64,000 nucleotides of DNA, taken from NCBI RefSeq assembly GCF_036227105.1, contig NZ_CP109434.1, forward strand, positions 7,970,501 through 8,034,500, given 5' to 3'. The notes under the pieces were generated by a model. That model was given only the letters and a program-made list of their open reading frames with translations, was not told the origin of the DNA and made no database searches. The translations under genes were made by a program, and so were the position numbers. The DNA comes from Amycolatopsis sp. NBC_01488 (GTDB lineage Bacteria > Actinomycetota > Actinomycetes > Mycobacteriales > Pseudonocardiaceae). The first letter of the stretch is position 1; every line of letters begins with the position of its first letter. Below, piece after piece: positions 7,347 through 16,407 of this stretch.

Positions 7347-9073
7347 TCAAGCTCCTGCGCAGTCACCTGCGCCCCTACAAGACGACGTTGTGGGTGATCG
7401 TGCTGCTGCAGCTCGTGCAGACGATCGCCATGCTCTACCTGCCGACGCTCAACGCCGACATCGTCGACAACGGGCTGATCAAGGGCGACCTGGGGTACAT
7501 CCTGCGCGTCGGCGCCGTGATGCTGGCCGTGACGCTGGCCCAGATCGCCGGGTCGATCGGCGCGGTGTACTACGGCGCCCGCACCGCGATGGCGGTCGGG
7601 CGCGACATCCGCTCCGGCGTCTTCCACCGCGTGCAGGACTTCTCCGCCCGCGAGGTCGGCCAGTTCGGCACGCCGTCGCTGATCACCCGCACCACCAACG
7701 ACGTCCAGCAGATCCAGATGCTGGTCGTGATGACGCTGACGCTGATGGTGTCGGCGCCGATCATGTGCATCGGCGGGATCATCCTGGCGCTCAACCTCGA
7801 CGTGCCGCTCTCCTCGCTGCTGCTGGTGATCGTGCCGGTGCTGGCGGTCGCGGTCGGCACGATCATCACGAAGATGCGCCCGGCGTTCCGGCTGATGCAG
7901 GAACGCATCGACAAGATCAACCAGGTGCTGCGCGAGCAGATCATGGGCATCCGCGTCATCCGCGCGTTCGTCCGCGACAAGCACGAGCGGGAGCGCTTCG
8001 ACGCCGCGAACGACCAGCTGCTCACGGTTTCGCTGCGCGTCGGCAGGCTGATGGCGCTGATGTTCCCGATCGTCATGCTGGTGATGAACACCTCCAGCGT
8101 CGCGGTGCTGTGGTTCGGCGGGCAGCGCATCGACTCCGGCAGCATGCAGATCGGGGCCCTGACGGCGTTCCTGGCCTACCTGCTGCAGATCCTGATGTCG
8201 GTCATGATGGCCACGTTCATGTTCATGATGGTGCCGCGCGCGGAGGTCAGCGCCGAGCGGATCAGCGAGGTGCTCGACACCGAGTCGAGCGTCCGCCTGC
8301 CGGTGTCGCCGATCCGCCCCGGCGCGGTGCACGGGCACCTGGAGCTGTCCGGGGTCGAGTTCCGCTACCCCGGCGCGGAAAAGCCGGTGCTGTGCGACAT
8401 CTCGCTGATCGGGCGGCCGGGTGAGACCACCGCCGTGATCGGGTCGACGGGTACCGGCAAGACCACGCTGCTCAACCTGATCCCGCGGCTCATGGACGCC
8501 ACGAAGGGCACGGTGAAGGTCGACGGCGTCGACGTGCGCGACCTCGACCCGGCGGTGCTCGCCCGCGCGGTCGGGCTGGTGCCGCAGAAGCCGTACCTGT
8601 TCGCCGGGACGGTGGCGAGCAACCTGCGCTACGGCGATCCCGACGCCACCGACGAAGAGCTGTGGCACGCGCTGGAAGTCGCGCAGGGCAAGGACTTCGT
8701 CGCAGCGATGCCCGAAGGCCTCGACGCACCGATCGCCCAGGGCGGCACGAACGTCTCGGGCGGCCAGCGGCAGCGGATCGCGATCGCGCGGATGCTGGTG
8801 CACAAGCCGGAGATCTACCTGTTCGACGACTCGTTCTCGGCGCTGGACTACGCGACCGACGCGGCCCTGCGCCGGGCGCTGGTGTCGGAAACCGCCGACG
8901 CGACGGTGATCATCGTCGCCCAGCGCGTCAGCACCATCCGGGGCGCCGACCGCATCATCGTCCTCGACGAGGGCCGCGTCGTCGGCACCGGAACCCACCA
9001 CGAGCTGTTCGACGGCAACGAGACCTACCGCGAGATCGTGCTGTCCCAGCTGACCGAGCAGGAGGCGGCGTGA
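7340..9073 (+). CDS. ABC exporter half-transporter, degenerate ATP site subunit
   Basis: A 577-residue type I ABC exporter: six transmembrane helices in residues 10-310, then the nucleotide-binding domain. Walker A is GSTGTGKTT (about 368-376), the signature is VSGGQ (about 472), and Walker B is LFDD with Asp497 where the catalytic Glu normally stands. This fits the degenerate subunit of a heterodimeric exporter. The GTG at 7340 has a GGGGGA site upstream and overlaps the TetR gene by 7 bases; the stop overlaps the partner gene by four bases. Substrate unknown; multidrug or lipid efflux is plausible. Confidence 0.94.
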   Translation: MLVKLLRSHLRPYKTTLWVIVLLQLVQTIAMLYLPTLNADIVDNGLIKGDLGYILRVGAVMLAVTLAQIAGSIGAVYYGARTAMAVGRDIRSGVFHRVQDFSAREVGQFGTPSLITRTTNDVQQIQMLVVMTLTLMVSAPIMCIGGIILALNLDVPLSSLLLVIVPVLAVAVGTIITKMRPAFRLMQERIDKINQVLREQIMGIRVIRAFVRDKHERERFDAANDQLLTVSLRVGRLMALMFPIVMLVMNTSSVAVLWFGGQRIDSGSMQIGALTAFLAYLLQILMSVMMATFMFMMVPRAEVSAERISEVLDTESSVRLPVSPIRPGAVHGHLELSGVEFRYPGAEKPVLCDISLIGRPGETTAVIGSTGTGKTTLLNLIPRLMDATKGTVKVDGVDVRDLDPAVLARAVGLVPQKPYLFAGTVASNLRYGDPDATDEELWHALEVAQGKDFVAAMPEGLDAPIAQGGTNVSGGQRQRIAIARMLVHKPEIYLFDDSFSALDYATDAALRRALVSETADATVIIVAQRVSTIRGADRIIVLDEGRVVGTGTHHELFDGNETYREIVLSQLTEQEAA

Positions 9074-11073
9074 GTACCACGGAACAGTCCGCCGTCACCG
9101 AGGCGGGGGAACGCCCGACCGCGCAGCGGCACAAGAACACCGGGGCCGCGACGGCCGGTCCCGGCCGGTGGATGGCCGGCGGCGCGCCGCCGGAGAAGGC
9201 CCTCGACTTCAAGGGGTCGCTCAAGCGCCTCCTGCAGCTGCTCGCCCCGCAGCGGCTCCAGCTGGTCGGGGTGCTCGTGCTGGGCGCGGCGAGCGTCGCG
9301 CTGACGGTGATCGGCCCGAAGATCCTCGGCCAGGCCACCGACGCGATCCTCGCCGGCGTGCTCGGCAAGCAGGTGCCGCCGGGGGTCACCAAGGAGCAGA
9401 TCGTCGCCGGGCTGCGCGCCCGCGGCGACGGCACGCTCGCCGACATCTACAACCGCGTCGACCTCGTACCCGGCGTCGGCATCGACTTCGACAAGGTCGG
9501 GCAGATCCTGCTGACCGTGCTGGCGCTGTTCGTCATCGCGTCGTTCTTCGGGCTGATCCAGGCCCGGCTGACGACGACGCTGGTGCAGCACGCGGTCTAC
9601 CGGCTGCGCCAGGACGTCGAGGAGAAGTTCGCGCGGCTGCCGCTGAAGTACTTCGACCGCCAGCCGCGCGGCGAGGTGCTTTCCCGCGTCACCAACGACA
9701 TCGACAACCTGGCGATGTCGCTGCAGCAGACGCTGTCGCAGATCGTCTCGTCGCTGCTGACGGTGATCGGCGTGCTGATCATGATGTTCCTGATCTCGCC
9801 GCTGCTCGCGGTGATCGCGCTGGTCACGGTACCGCTGTCGGCCGTCGTGGCGGCGAAGATCGGCAAGCGGGCGCAGCCGAACTTCATCAAGCAGTGGTCC
9901 ACGACCGGGAAGCTCAACGCGCACATCGAGGAGATGTACACCGGGCACTCGCTGGTCAAGGTGTTCGGCCGCCGCGACGAGTCCGCGGCGATCTTCGACA
10001 AGCAGAACGAGACGCTGTACGAGGCGAGCTTCCGGGCGCAGTTCATCTCCGGGATGATCCAGCCGGCGATGATGTTCATCGGCAACCTGAGCTACGTCCT
10101 GGTCGCGGTGATCGGCGCGCTGCGCGTCGCGTCGGGCAGCCTGACGCTCGGCGAGGTGCAGGCGTTCATCCAGTACTCGCGCCAGTTCAGCCAGCCGGTG
10201 ACGCAGATCGCCAGCATGGCGAACCTGCTGCAGTCCGGCGTCGCCTCGGCCGAGCGGGTGTTCGCGCTCCTCGACGCCGGAGAGCAGGCACCGGAGCCCG
10301 AGCACCCGGAGCGGCCGTCGGTGATCCGCGGGCGGGTCGAGTTCCAGGACGTCTCGTTCCGCTACCTGCCGGACGAGCCGTTGATCGACGACCTGTCGCT
10401 GTCGGTGGAGCCCGGGCAGACGGTGGCGATCGTCGGCCCGACCGGCGCGGGCAAGACCACGCTGGTCAACCTGCTCATGCGGTTCTACGAGCTGGACGGC
10501 GGCCGCATCACCCTGGACGGCGTGGACATCGCGAAGATGAACCGCGAGGAGCTGCGCGACCAGACCGGCATGGTGCTGCAGGACGCGTGGCTGTTCGGCG
10601 GCACGATCGCGGAGAACATCGCCTACGGCGCGGACGACCCGACCCGCGAGGAGATCATCGAAGCGGCGACGGCGACGTACGTCGACCGGTTCGTCCGGAC
10701 GCTGCCGGACGGCTACGACACGGTGCTCGACGACGAGGGCGGCACGGTCAGCGCGGGCGAGAAGCAGCTGATCACGGTGGCGCGGGCGTTCCTGGCCAAG
10801 CCGGTCATCCTCATCCTGGACGAGGCGACCAGCTCGGTCGACACCCGCACCGAGGTGCTCATCCAGCGGGCGATGAACTCGCTGCGCAGCGGCCGCACGA
10901 GCTTCGTCATCGCCCATCGGCTTTCGACGATCCGCGACGCGGACGTGATCCTGGTGATGGAGCACGGCCAGATCGTCGAGCACGGCGACCACGAAACGCT
11001 CCTGAGCAGCGGCGGCGCCTATGCCCGGCTGTACGCGGCCCAGTTCGCCGAAGCGATGGCGGAGACGGACTGA
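9070..11073 (+). CDS. ABC exporter half-transporter, catalytic subunit
   Basis: A 667-residue partner of the preceding exporter subunit. An N-terminal extension of about 45 residues precedes six transmembrane helices, with an inserted loop around residues 95-140 (VPPGVTKEQIVAGLRARGDG). Walker A is GPTGAGKT (456-463) and Walker B is ILDEATSSVD with the normal Glu585. The signature is SAGEK (561-565) rather than SGGQ. The single competent ATP site would thus pair this Walker motif with the SGGQ of the partner. It starts with GTG in a GTGA overlap. Confidence 0.94.
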   Translation: MSTTEQSAVTEAGERPTAQRHKNTGAATAGPGRWMAGGAPPEKALDFKGSLKRLLQLLAPQRLQLVGVLVLGAASVALTVIGPKILGQATDAILAGVLGKQVPPGVTKEQIVAGLRARGDGTLADIYNRVDLVPGVGIDFDKVGQILLTVLALFVIASFFGLIQARLTTTLVQHAVYRLRQDVEEKFARLPLKYFDRQPRGEVLSRVTNDIDNLAMSLQQTLSQIVSSLLTVIGVLIMMFLISPLLAVIALVTVPLSAVVAAKIGKRAQPNFIKQWSTTGKLNAHIEEMYTGHSLVKVFGRRDESAAIFDKQNETLYEASFRAQFISGMIQPAMMFIGNLSYVLVAVIGALRVASGSLTLGEVQAFIQYSRQFSQPVTQIASMANLLQSGVASAERVFALLDAGEQAPEPEHPERPSVIRGRVEFQDVSFRYLPDEPLIDDLSLSVEPGQTVAIVGPTGAGKTTLVNLLMRFYELDGGRITLDGVDIAKMNREELRDQTGMVLQDAWLFGGTIAENIAYGADDPTREEIIEAATATYVDRFVRTLPDGYDTVLDDEGGTVSAGEKQLITVARAFLAKPVILILDEATSSVDTRTEVLIQRAMNSLRSGRTSFVIAHRLSTIRDADVILVMEHGQIVEHGDHETLLSSGGAYARLYAAQFAEAMAETD

Positions 11074-11102
11074 CGCGGGCTCCGGCCGATCCGGCCGTCG
11101 GT

Positions 11103-11142
11103 CCCGGTACCCTGAAAGCCTTCGAGCGGAAGGGGTACCGGG
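11103..11142 (+). promoter_or_regulatory. Hairpin just upstream of the LigD-like start
   Basis: CCCGGTACCC (11103-11112) pairs perfectly with GGGTACCGGG (11133-11142); inside, CCTTC (11119-11123) can pair with GAAGG (11129-11133, sharing one base with the outer arm). The right arm and inner stem include GGAAGGGG, the only purine-rich stretch that could act as ribosome binding site for the ATG at 11148. It may terminate the ABC operon, hide the start site, or both. Confidence 0.45.
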
Positions 11143-11147
11143 CACCG

Positions 11148-12218
11148 ATGGCCGACCGGCTCGAGGAGTACCGCGGCAAGCGCGGGAAGGACCGCACCCC
11201 CGAACCCTGGCCCGACGGTCCGCCGGAGCCCGGGGGCGACGACCTCTTCGTCATCCAGGAGCACCACGCCTCCCGGCTGCACTGGGACTTCCGGCTGGAG
11301 CGCGCCGGCGTGCTCGTGTCGTGGGCCGTGCCGCGGGGGCTGCCGCTCGCACCCGGCGTGAACCGGCTCGCGGTGCACACCGAGGACCACCCGATGGAGT
11401 ACCTCACGTTCTCCGGCGAGATCCCGGCCGGCGAGTACGGCGGTGGCCGGATGACCGTGTGGGACACCGGGAAGTACGAAACCCTGCACTGGAACGACCA
11501 CAAGGTCGAGGTCGTCTTCCACGGCGAGCGGGCGCGCGGCAAGTACGTGTTCCTCAACCGGCACAACGCCGACGACGACCGCGACTGGATGCTGCGGCGC
11601 CTCGACCCGGCCGAGCCGGGGCACGAGGACGCGCCGGAGTTCCTCGAGCCGATGACCGCCGTCGCGGGCACCCTGCCCGCCGACGACGACGAGTGGGCGT
11701 ACGAGTTCGCCTGGGGCGGCGACCGCACGATGGTGTGCGTCTCCGGCGGCCGGCTCACCGCCCACGACGATACGGGCGCCGACGTCACCGGCCGGTACCC
11801 GGAGCTGCACAAGGTCGGCGAAACCCTCGGCTCGACCGAAGTGCTGCTGGACGGCGAGATGGTGATCGTCCGCGACGGCCGCCCGGATCCCGGCGGCCTC
11901 GACGAACGCCGCCGGGTGGACGGGACCGCCGCCAAGCAGATGATGCGGCACTGCCCGGCGTTCTTCTTCGCCTTCGACCTCCTGCACCACGAGGGCCGCC
12001 CGACGCTGGAGCTCCCGTACCTGCAGCGCCGGGAGATGCTGGCCGATCTCGGCCTGTCCGGCAGCAACTGGCAGGCGCCCCAGTACTTCCTGGGCAACGG
12101 CGAGGCCGTCCTGGCCGCGGCGCGCCAGCACGGCCTTGGCGGGATCCACGCCAAGCGCGCCGACAGCCCCTACCGCCCCGGCGAGGCGGACGGCGACTGG
12201 CTCCGGATCGAGGCCTGA
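11148..12218 (+). CDS. LigD-type 3'-phosphoesterase with inactive ligase-like domain
   Basis: A 356-residue protein. Residues 1-165 are a LigD_N phosphoesterase domain that trims 3' ends in end joining; its metal and catalytic residues look intact (His40, His45, Asp47, Arg49, and His81 in EDHPMEY). Residues 170-356 align with the nucleotidyltransferase domain of ATP-dependent ligases: motif III (LLDGEMVI), motif IV (FFAFDLLHHEG) and motif V (GIHAKRADSPYRPG) are present. Motif I reads EFAWGGDR (186-193), so the nucleophilic Lys is Ala188 and its neighbouring Asp is Gly190. No OB-fold domain follows. Adenylation should therefore be impossible. Ku lies about 9 kb upstream. Confidence 0.85.
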   Translation: MADRLEEYRGKRGKDRTPEPWPDGPPEPGGDDLFVIQEHHASRLHWDFRLERAGVLVSWAVPRGLPLAPGVNRLAVHTEDHPMEYLTFSGEIPAGEYGGGRMTVWDTGKYETLHWNDHKVEVVFHGERARGKYVFLNRHNADDDRDWMLRRLDPAEPGHEDAPEFLEPMTAVAGTLPADDDEWAYEFAWGGDRTMVCVSGGRLTAHDDTGADVTGRYPELHKVGETLGSTEVLLDGEMVIVRDGRPDPGGLDERRRVDGTAAKQMMRHCPAFFFAFDLLHHEGRPTLELPYLQRREMLADLGLSGSNWQAPQYFLGNGEAVLAAARQHGLGGIHAKRADSPYRPGEADGDWLRIEA

Positions 12219-12226
12219 CCTGTCCC

Positions 12227-12595
12227 TCAGTCGCCGCGGGCGAGCACGACCACGCCGGCCACGACGACCACCGCGCCGGCGACCACGTTGCCGACGAGCG
12301 CGGCCGTCGATGGCTGCGTCTCGGCCGCGTGCCGCAGCAGCCACGGCGAAAGCGCGGCCCACGCGCCGAGGACCGGGACGACCCAGCCGAGGAAGCGCAG
12401 CCGCCGCATCGCGATCGCCAGCGCGATCAGGACCACGCCGACGGCGGTGTTGCTGAACGCGAGCACGCCCGCGCCGCCGAACCCGGTGACCCAGGGGGCG
12501 AGCACGAGGTAGAGACCGGCGAGCAGGACGAGGCCCGCGGCCGCGCCGAGCACGGCGGTCCGCTGCCCGCCGGCCGGGGTGCTGTGCGAAGTCAT
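12227..12595 (-). CDS. SPW-repeat integral membrane protein
   Basis: A 122-residue protein with four predicted membrane helices (about residues 14-34, 43-62, 68-86, 99-119). It contains APWVTGF and LSPWLL, the paired signatures of the SPW repeat family, whose function is unknown. The ATG at 12595 has GGAGG seven bases upstream. It converges on the LigD-like gene with a gap of only 8 bases. Confidence 0.85.
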   Translation of the reverse strand: MTSHSTPAGGQRTAVLGAAAGLVLLAGLYLVLAPWVTGFGGAGVLAFSNTAVGVVLIALAIAMRRLRFLGWVVPVLGAWAALSPWLLRHAAETQPSTAALVGNVVAGAVVVVAGVVVLARGD

Positions 12596-12690
12596 CTCCT
12601 CACCTCCACCCCGGAGAGGTACCCCGCGGTAGCGGCCGGTAACCGGGGCCTGCCCGCAGCCCTCGAGGCGGGCAGGCCCCGGACGCCGGC

Positions 12691-13200
12691 TCAGCAGCCG
12701 CAGGTGTAGTACGTGATGTCCCAGTGGTTGCCCTCGTCGCAGTAGAGGTTGCCGGAGCCGGCCTTCCACTGCGGGTAGCCGTCGCCGCGCAGCCCGATGT
12801 AGCTGAAGGTGTTCTTGATGTAGCTGTCGATGCAGCTGTTGTGCGCGATGTCGACCTTGTAGCCGTTGTAGTGGCTGTAGGTGCCCGACGCGTGGCCGAC
12901 CTCGGTCCCGCCGGTGATGTTGATCGCGCAGCCGCTGGCCCGCTTCAGCGTGATCACGCCGGTGACCGTCGTCTGGTTGATCTGCTCGTAGGACGTGCAC
13001 GTCGAGTTGGACCGCGTGGTGCAGTTCCCGCTCGACGAGTGCGTGACCCCGGCGGCGGACAGCTGCGACGCCGCCTGCGCCTGGGTGAGCTTGGTGACCT
13101 CGACGCTCGCCGACGCGGTGCCGATGGTGGCGAACGCCACCGTCGCGGCCGAAGCGGTCAGTCCTGCCGCCACGCGCGTGAGCATCCGTTGTCCCGGCAT
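12691..13200 (-). CDS. Secreted protein with M15-peptidase-like zinc motif
   Basis: A 169-residue exported protein. Residues 1-31 form a signal peptide (basic start, hydrophobic run, TASA end). The mature part has seven Cys, likely disulfide bonded. SHYNGYKVD places His110 and Asp117 in the H-x6-D spacing of VanX/VanY/Hedgehog-type zinc enzymes, and EGNH near the C-terminus (Glu156, His159) matches the ExxH that supplies the base and third ligand. The role would be cleavage of D-Ala-containing peptides in the wall; this is inference from motifs. AGGAGG lies 7 bases before the ATG at 13200. Confidence 0.7.
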   Translation of the reverse strand: MPGQRMLTRVAAGLTASAATVAFATIGTASASVEVTKLTQAQAASQLSAAGVTHSSSGNCTTRSNSTCTSYEQINQTTVTGVITLKRASGCAINITGGTEVGHASGTYSHYNGYKVDIAHNSCIDSYIKNTFSYIGLRGDGYPQWKAGSGNLYCDEGNHWDITYYTCGC

Positions 13201-13300
13201 GCCTTGCCTCCTCGGGTACGACGATCCGAACGGCGGCAGCCAACTGGGCACGGCCATAACTTCGCCAAACGACGCGGCCGCCGGGTGCGCTGCGGCCGCG

Positions 13301-16300
13301 TCAGGTCCTGATCTTCGTCAAGACTTCACGAGTCCGGTCCCGTGCCGGGGATTCGCTGGTGACGGCGGTGAGGCCCCGCAGCGCGAGCAGCTCCCACAGC
13401 GGGAACCCGAGCTCGGCGAAGAGGTCGGCCGACGTCCGCAGCAGCCGCGCCGCCTCCGGCCCGCGGCCCTCGTCCGCGTGGGTGCGGCCGAGGCTGAGCA
13501 GGGCGTAGCCGGCGCCGCGGCGGTCACGCAGCTCCCGGAACACCCCCATCGCGACGCGCAGGTGCCGCCGCGCGCCCGCCGGGTCGCCCGCGCGGCGGCG
13601 GGCCTCGGCCAGGCAGCGGTGGGTGTAGGCGGCGGCATGCCGGTGCCCGAGCTGTTCGAACAGCGTCAGCGAGCGCGCCAGGCAGCGTTCCCCGTCGGCG
13701 AGCTCGCCCGCCTCGATGTGCAGGTCGCCCAGGCTGCGCAGGACGTGCGCCTCCCAGTGCCGCTCGCGGGTGCGGACGGTGCTGCCGAGCGCGCCGGCGA
13801 GCAGGTCGGCCGCCTGGTCCCAGCCGCCGTGGCGGCGCAGGACGTCGGCGTAGCGCTTGGCGGCCTGGTCGTGCCAGCGGCCGTCGTCGCACTCGCGGGC
13901 GAGCAGCATGCTCACCTCGAAGCTCTCGACCGCGCGCCGCACGTCCCCGACGTCCTCGGCCAGCGAGCCCAGCTGCGCCGCCGCGGCCGCCTGCCCGCGG
14001 CGGTCGCCGCATTCGCGCAGCAGGTCCAGGGCCTCCAGCAGCCCGGCTTCGGCGGCCCGCGGGTCCCCGCCGTCGAGGTCGACGTCGGCGAGCGCGGCCA
14101 GCACCGCGCCGGTGCCCTGCGGGTCGTCGAGCTGCCGGAAGCGGTTCTCGGCCATGACGAAGTAGTTCCGCGCCTGCCGGGCGTGGCCGTGCTGCCAGTG
14201 CAGCGAGCCGAGGTTGTACAGCTTCTCCGCTTCCGCGTGCGGGTCCTGGCGGCGGCGGGCCGCGGCCAGGCCGAGCACCGACACGGCGTGGGCGGCGTGG
14301 CCGAGCCACGGCGTGCCGGCCAGCGCCGTGCACGCGTCGGCGAGGCGTCCGGTGAGGTCGTGCCAGCCGTGCGCGCCGGCCAGCCGCGCGGCCGCGGCGA
14401 GGTGGGCGGTCTCTTCGACCGCCCAGGCCGCCGGATCGGCCGAAACCCGGCGCAGCACAGCGGGATCGGGCTTCGGCAGATCGGCCGGCATACCGCCCTG
14501 GGCGTGTTCGGCGAGGACGAGGGTGGCTTCGCAGGCTCGACGGAGCGCGGCTGAGTCGGTTTCCGGGTTTTCGGTGAGGACGAGCCGGGTGAAGGACGGA
14601 ACAGCCCAGTGGGGTGTGTCGGGGCGCCGGGAGCCCGGCCTGAGCTGGTCGCGCGGATCTTCTTCCCCGGCTCGGTCCGCGGCACCGGCCCGTTCCACCA
14701 AGTGCGCCGCGGCCAACTCTTCGAGCCGGTCGCGGGCCTCGTCCAGCGGGCGGTCCAGCAACGCGGCCACGCACCAGTCCGGTACCGGCCCTTCGAACGC
14801 CGCCAGCAGCCTCAGCAACGACCGATCCACGGCCGGCTGCTCGCGCAGCGCCGACGTCACCTCCGCCCGGACGCTGAGGTCGCCGGTGGCCAGCTCGTCG
14901 AGCCGACGACGGTCGTCGGACAAGCGGGCCGCCAGCTCCCCCACCCGCTGGTTCGGCCGGGCCGCCAACTTCGCCCCGGCGATCCGGACGGCGAGCGCGA
15001 GCCCGGCGCACGACGCGAGAAGCCGTTGAGTCGCTTCGGGTTCCGCGCGCAGCCGCGCCTCCCCCGCGATCGCCGCGAGCAGCGCCCAGGCGTCCTCAGT
15101 GGACAGTCCGGCGACCGGCACCGGCCGCGCCCCGCACAGGCCGGGCAGCTCGCGGCGCGTCGTCACCAGCGTCGCGCAACCGGGCCCGCTGGGGAGCAAC
15201 GCCCGCACCTGCGCCTCGGTCGTGACGTCCTCCAGCAGCACCAGCAGCCGGCGGTCGGCGGTGTAGCTGCGCCACAACCTGGTCAGGCCCGCGCGGTCGG
15301 CCAGCTCCGCCGGTCTCGCGCCGAGCACGCGCAGGAACCCCGCCAAGACCGTCGCGGGGTCGGCGTCGCGCAGGGAAGCGGTCAGCTGGCCGTCGGGGAA
15401 GCGGCGGCGCGCCCGCCAGGCCGCCTGGACGGCCAGCGCGGACTTCCCGGCCCCGGCGGCTCCGTGCAGCACGACGGGGCCCGGGCCGCGCAGGGCCCGG
15501 CCGACGTCGGCGAGCTCGGCCGTACGGCCGGTGAAGTCGGGCACCGCGGGCGGGAGCTGGGCGGGCGGCCCGGGGGTCGTCCACTCGGTGCCGGCGATCC
15601 GGCGGTACACCGCGACGAGGTCGTCGCCGGGCCAGACGCCCGCCTCTTCCCAGAGCGCCCGCCGCGTCCGGCGGAGCACCTCCAGGGCCGACTCGCGGTG
15701 GCCGACGGCGCCGAGCGCGGACGCGAGCCGGGCGGCGAAGCGCTCGTCGGCAGGCCGGGCCGCGACGACCGGGTCCAGCCGCTCGACCACGGCCCGGCCG
15801 TCGCCGTCGGCGAGCTCCAGCTCGACCAGCTGCAGGAGCGCGGCCGAGCGCCGGTCCTCCAGCCACAGCTTGTGCGCCTCCAGCAGCGGACCGCCCGCCA
15901 CGTCGGCGAAGGCGTCACCGCGCCAGCACGCCAACGCCCGTTCGAGCGCGCGACGGCGTTGCGCGCGGTCGTCGGCACCGGCGGACAGCAGCGTCAGGAA
16001 GTCGTCGGCGTCCAGCTCTCCCGGCTCGACGGTCAGCGCGTAGCCGCGCGGTCCCGAACGCAGGCGTTGCCCGGCCTCGGCGGCCCCGAGGCCGGGCGAG
16101 AGCGTCTTGCGCAGCTTCGACACGGTGACCTGCACGATCGCCGCGGCGCTCGACGGCGCGCCGTCCGGCCACAGCTCGTCGACGAGGGTGTCGCGGCCGA
16201 CGAACTGGCCGGCGCGCGCGAGCAGCACGGCGAGCAGCCGCCGCGGCTGGGCCGCCGACGGCAGCGCGACGGAGGCGGTCATCGGACCGAGGACCTGGAA

Positions 16301-16306
16301 CCGCAC
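13301..16306 (-). CDS. SARP-NB-ARC-TPR transcriptional regulator (AfsR-like)
   Basis: A 1001-residue regulator. Residues 1-95 are an OmpR-type winged helix (RRLLAVLLARAGQFVGRDTLVDELWPDGAP), 96-250 the bacterial transcriptional activation domain, about 260-540 an NB-ARC ATPase with Walker A GAAGAGKSAL near residue 283, and 640-990 TPR repeats. Proteins of this layout activate secondary-metabolite or stress genes. The GTG at 16306 is the first residue of the winged helix and has GAGG eight bases before it. No biosynthetic cluster lies beside it, so its targets are not evident. Confidence 0.92.
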   Translation of the reverse strand: MRFQVLGPMTASVALPSAAQPRRLLAVLLARAGQFVGRDTLVDELWPDGAPSSAAAIVQVTVSKLRKTLSPGLGAAEAGQRLRSGPRGYALTVEPGELDADDFLTLLSAGADDRAQRRRALERALACWRGDAFADVAGGPLLEAHKLWLEDRRSAALLQLVELELADGDGRAVVERLDPVVAARPADERFAARLASALGAVGHRESALEVLRRTRRALWEEAGVWPGDDLVAVYRRIAGTEWTTPGPPAQLPPAVPDFTGRTAELADVGRALRGPGPVVLHGAAGAGKSALAVQAAWRARRRFPDGQLTASLRDADPATVLAGFLRVLGARPAELADRAGLTRLWRSYTADRRLLVLLEDVTTEAQVRALLPSGPGCATLVTTRRELPGLCGARPVPVAGLSTEDAWALLAAIAGEARLRAEPEATQRLLASCAGLALAVRIAGAKLAARPNQRVGELAARLSDDRRRLDELATGDLSVRAEVTSALREQPAVDRSLLRLLAAFEGPVPDWCVAALLDRPLDEARDRLEELAAAHLVERAGAADRAGEEDPRDQLRPGSRRPDTPHWAVPSFTRLVLTENPETDSAALRRACEATLVLAEHAQGGMPADLPKPDPAVLRRVSADPAAWAVEETAHLAAAARLAGAHGWHDLTGRLADACTALAGTPWLGHAAHAVSVLGLAAARRRQDPHAEAEKLYNLGSLHWQHGHARQARNYFVMAENRFRQLDDPQGTGAVLAALADVDLDGGDPRAAEAGLLEALDLLRECGDRRGQAAAAAQLGSLAEDVGDVRRAVESFEVSMLLARECDDGRWHDQAAKRYADVLRRHGGWDQAADLLAGALGSTVRTRERHWEAHVLRSLGDLHIEAGELADGERCLARSLTLFEQLGHRHAAAYTHRCLAEARRRAGDPAGARRHLRVAMGVFRELRDRRGAGYALLSLGRTHADEGRGPEAARLLRTSADLFAELGFPLWELLALRGLTAVTSESPARDRTREVLTKIRT

Positions 16307-16407
16307 GGCTACACCTCATCCGCGAGATCACCTGATCAAGCGGGGTGAATGTAGCCGTCCGAGGCTGGGCATTTCCCTCGATCACCCGGATGGCCGACGA
16401 CGTTGGT

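Noticed and set aside
7343..9001. Long minus-strand open frame opposite the first ABC subunit
   Set aside because: His/Asp/Arg-rich low-complexity product without domains; it mirrors a clear exporter gene and arises from GC-biased codons.
12136..12709. Plus-strand frames running past the LigD-like stop toward a putative OB domain
   Set aside because: The LigD-like frame stops at 12218 and the following DNA encodes the SPW protein on the other strand; no OB-fold motif is seen in any plus frame.
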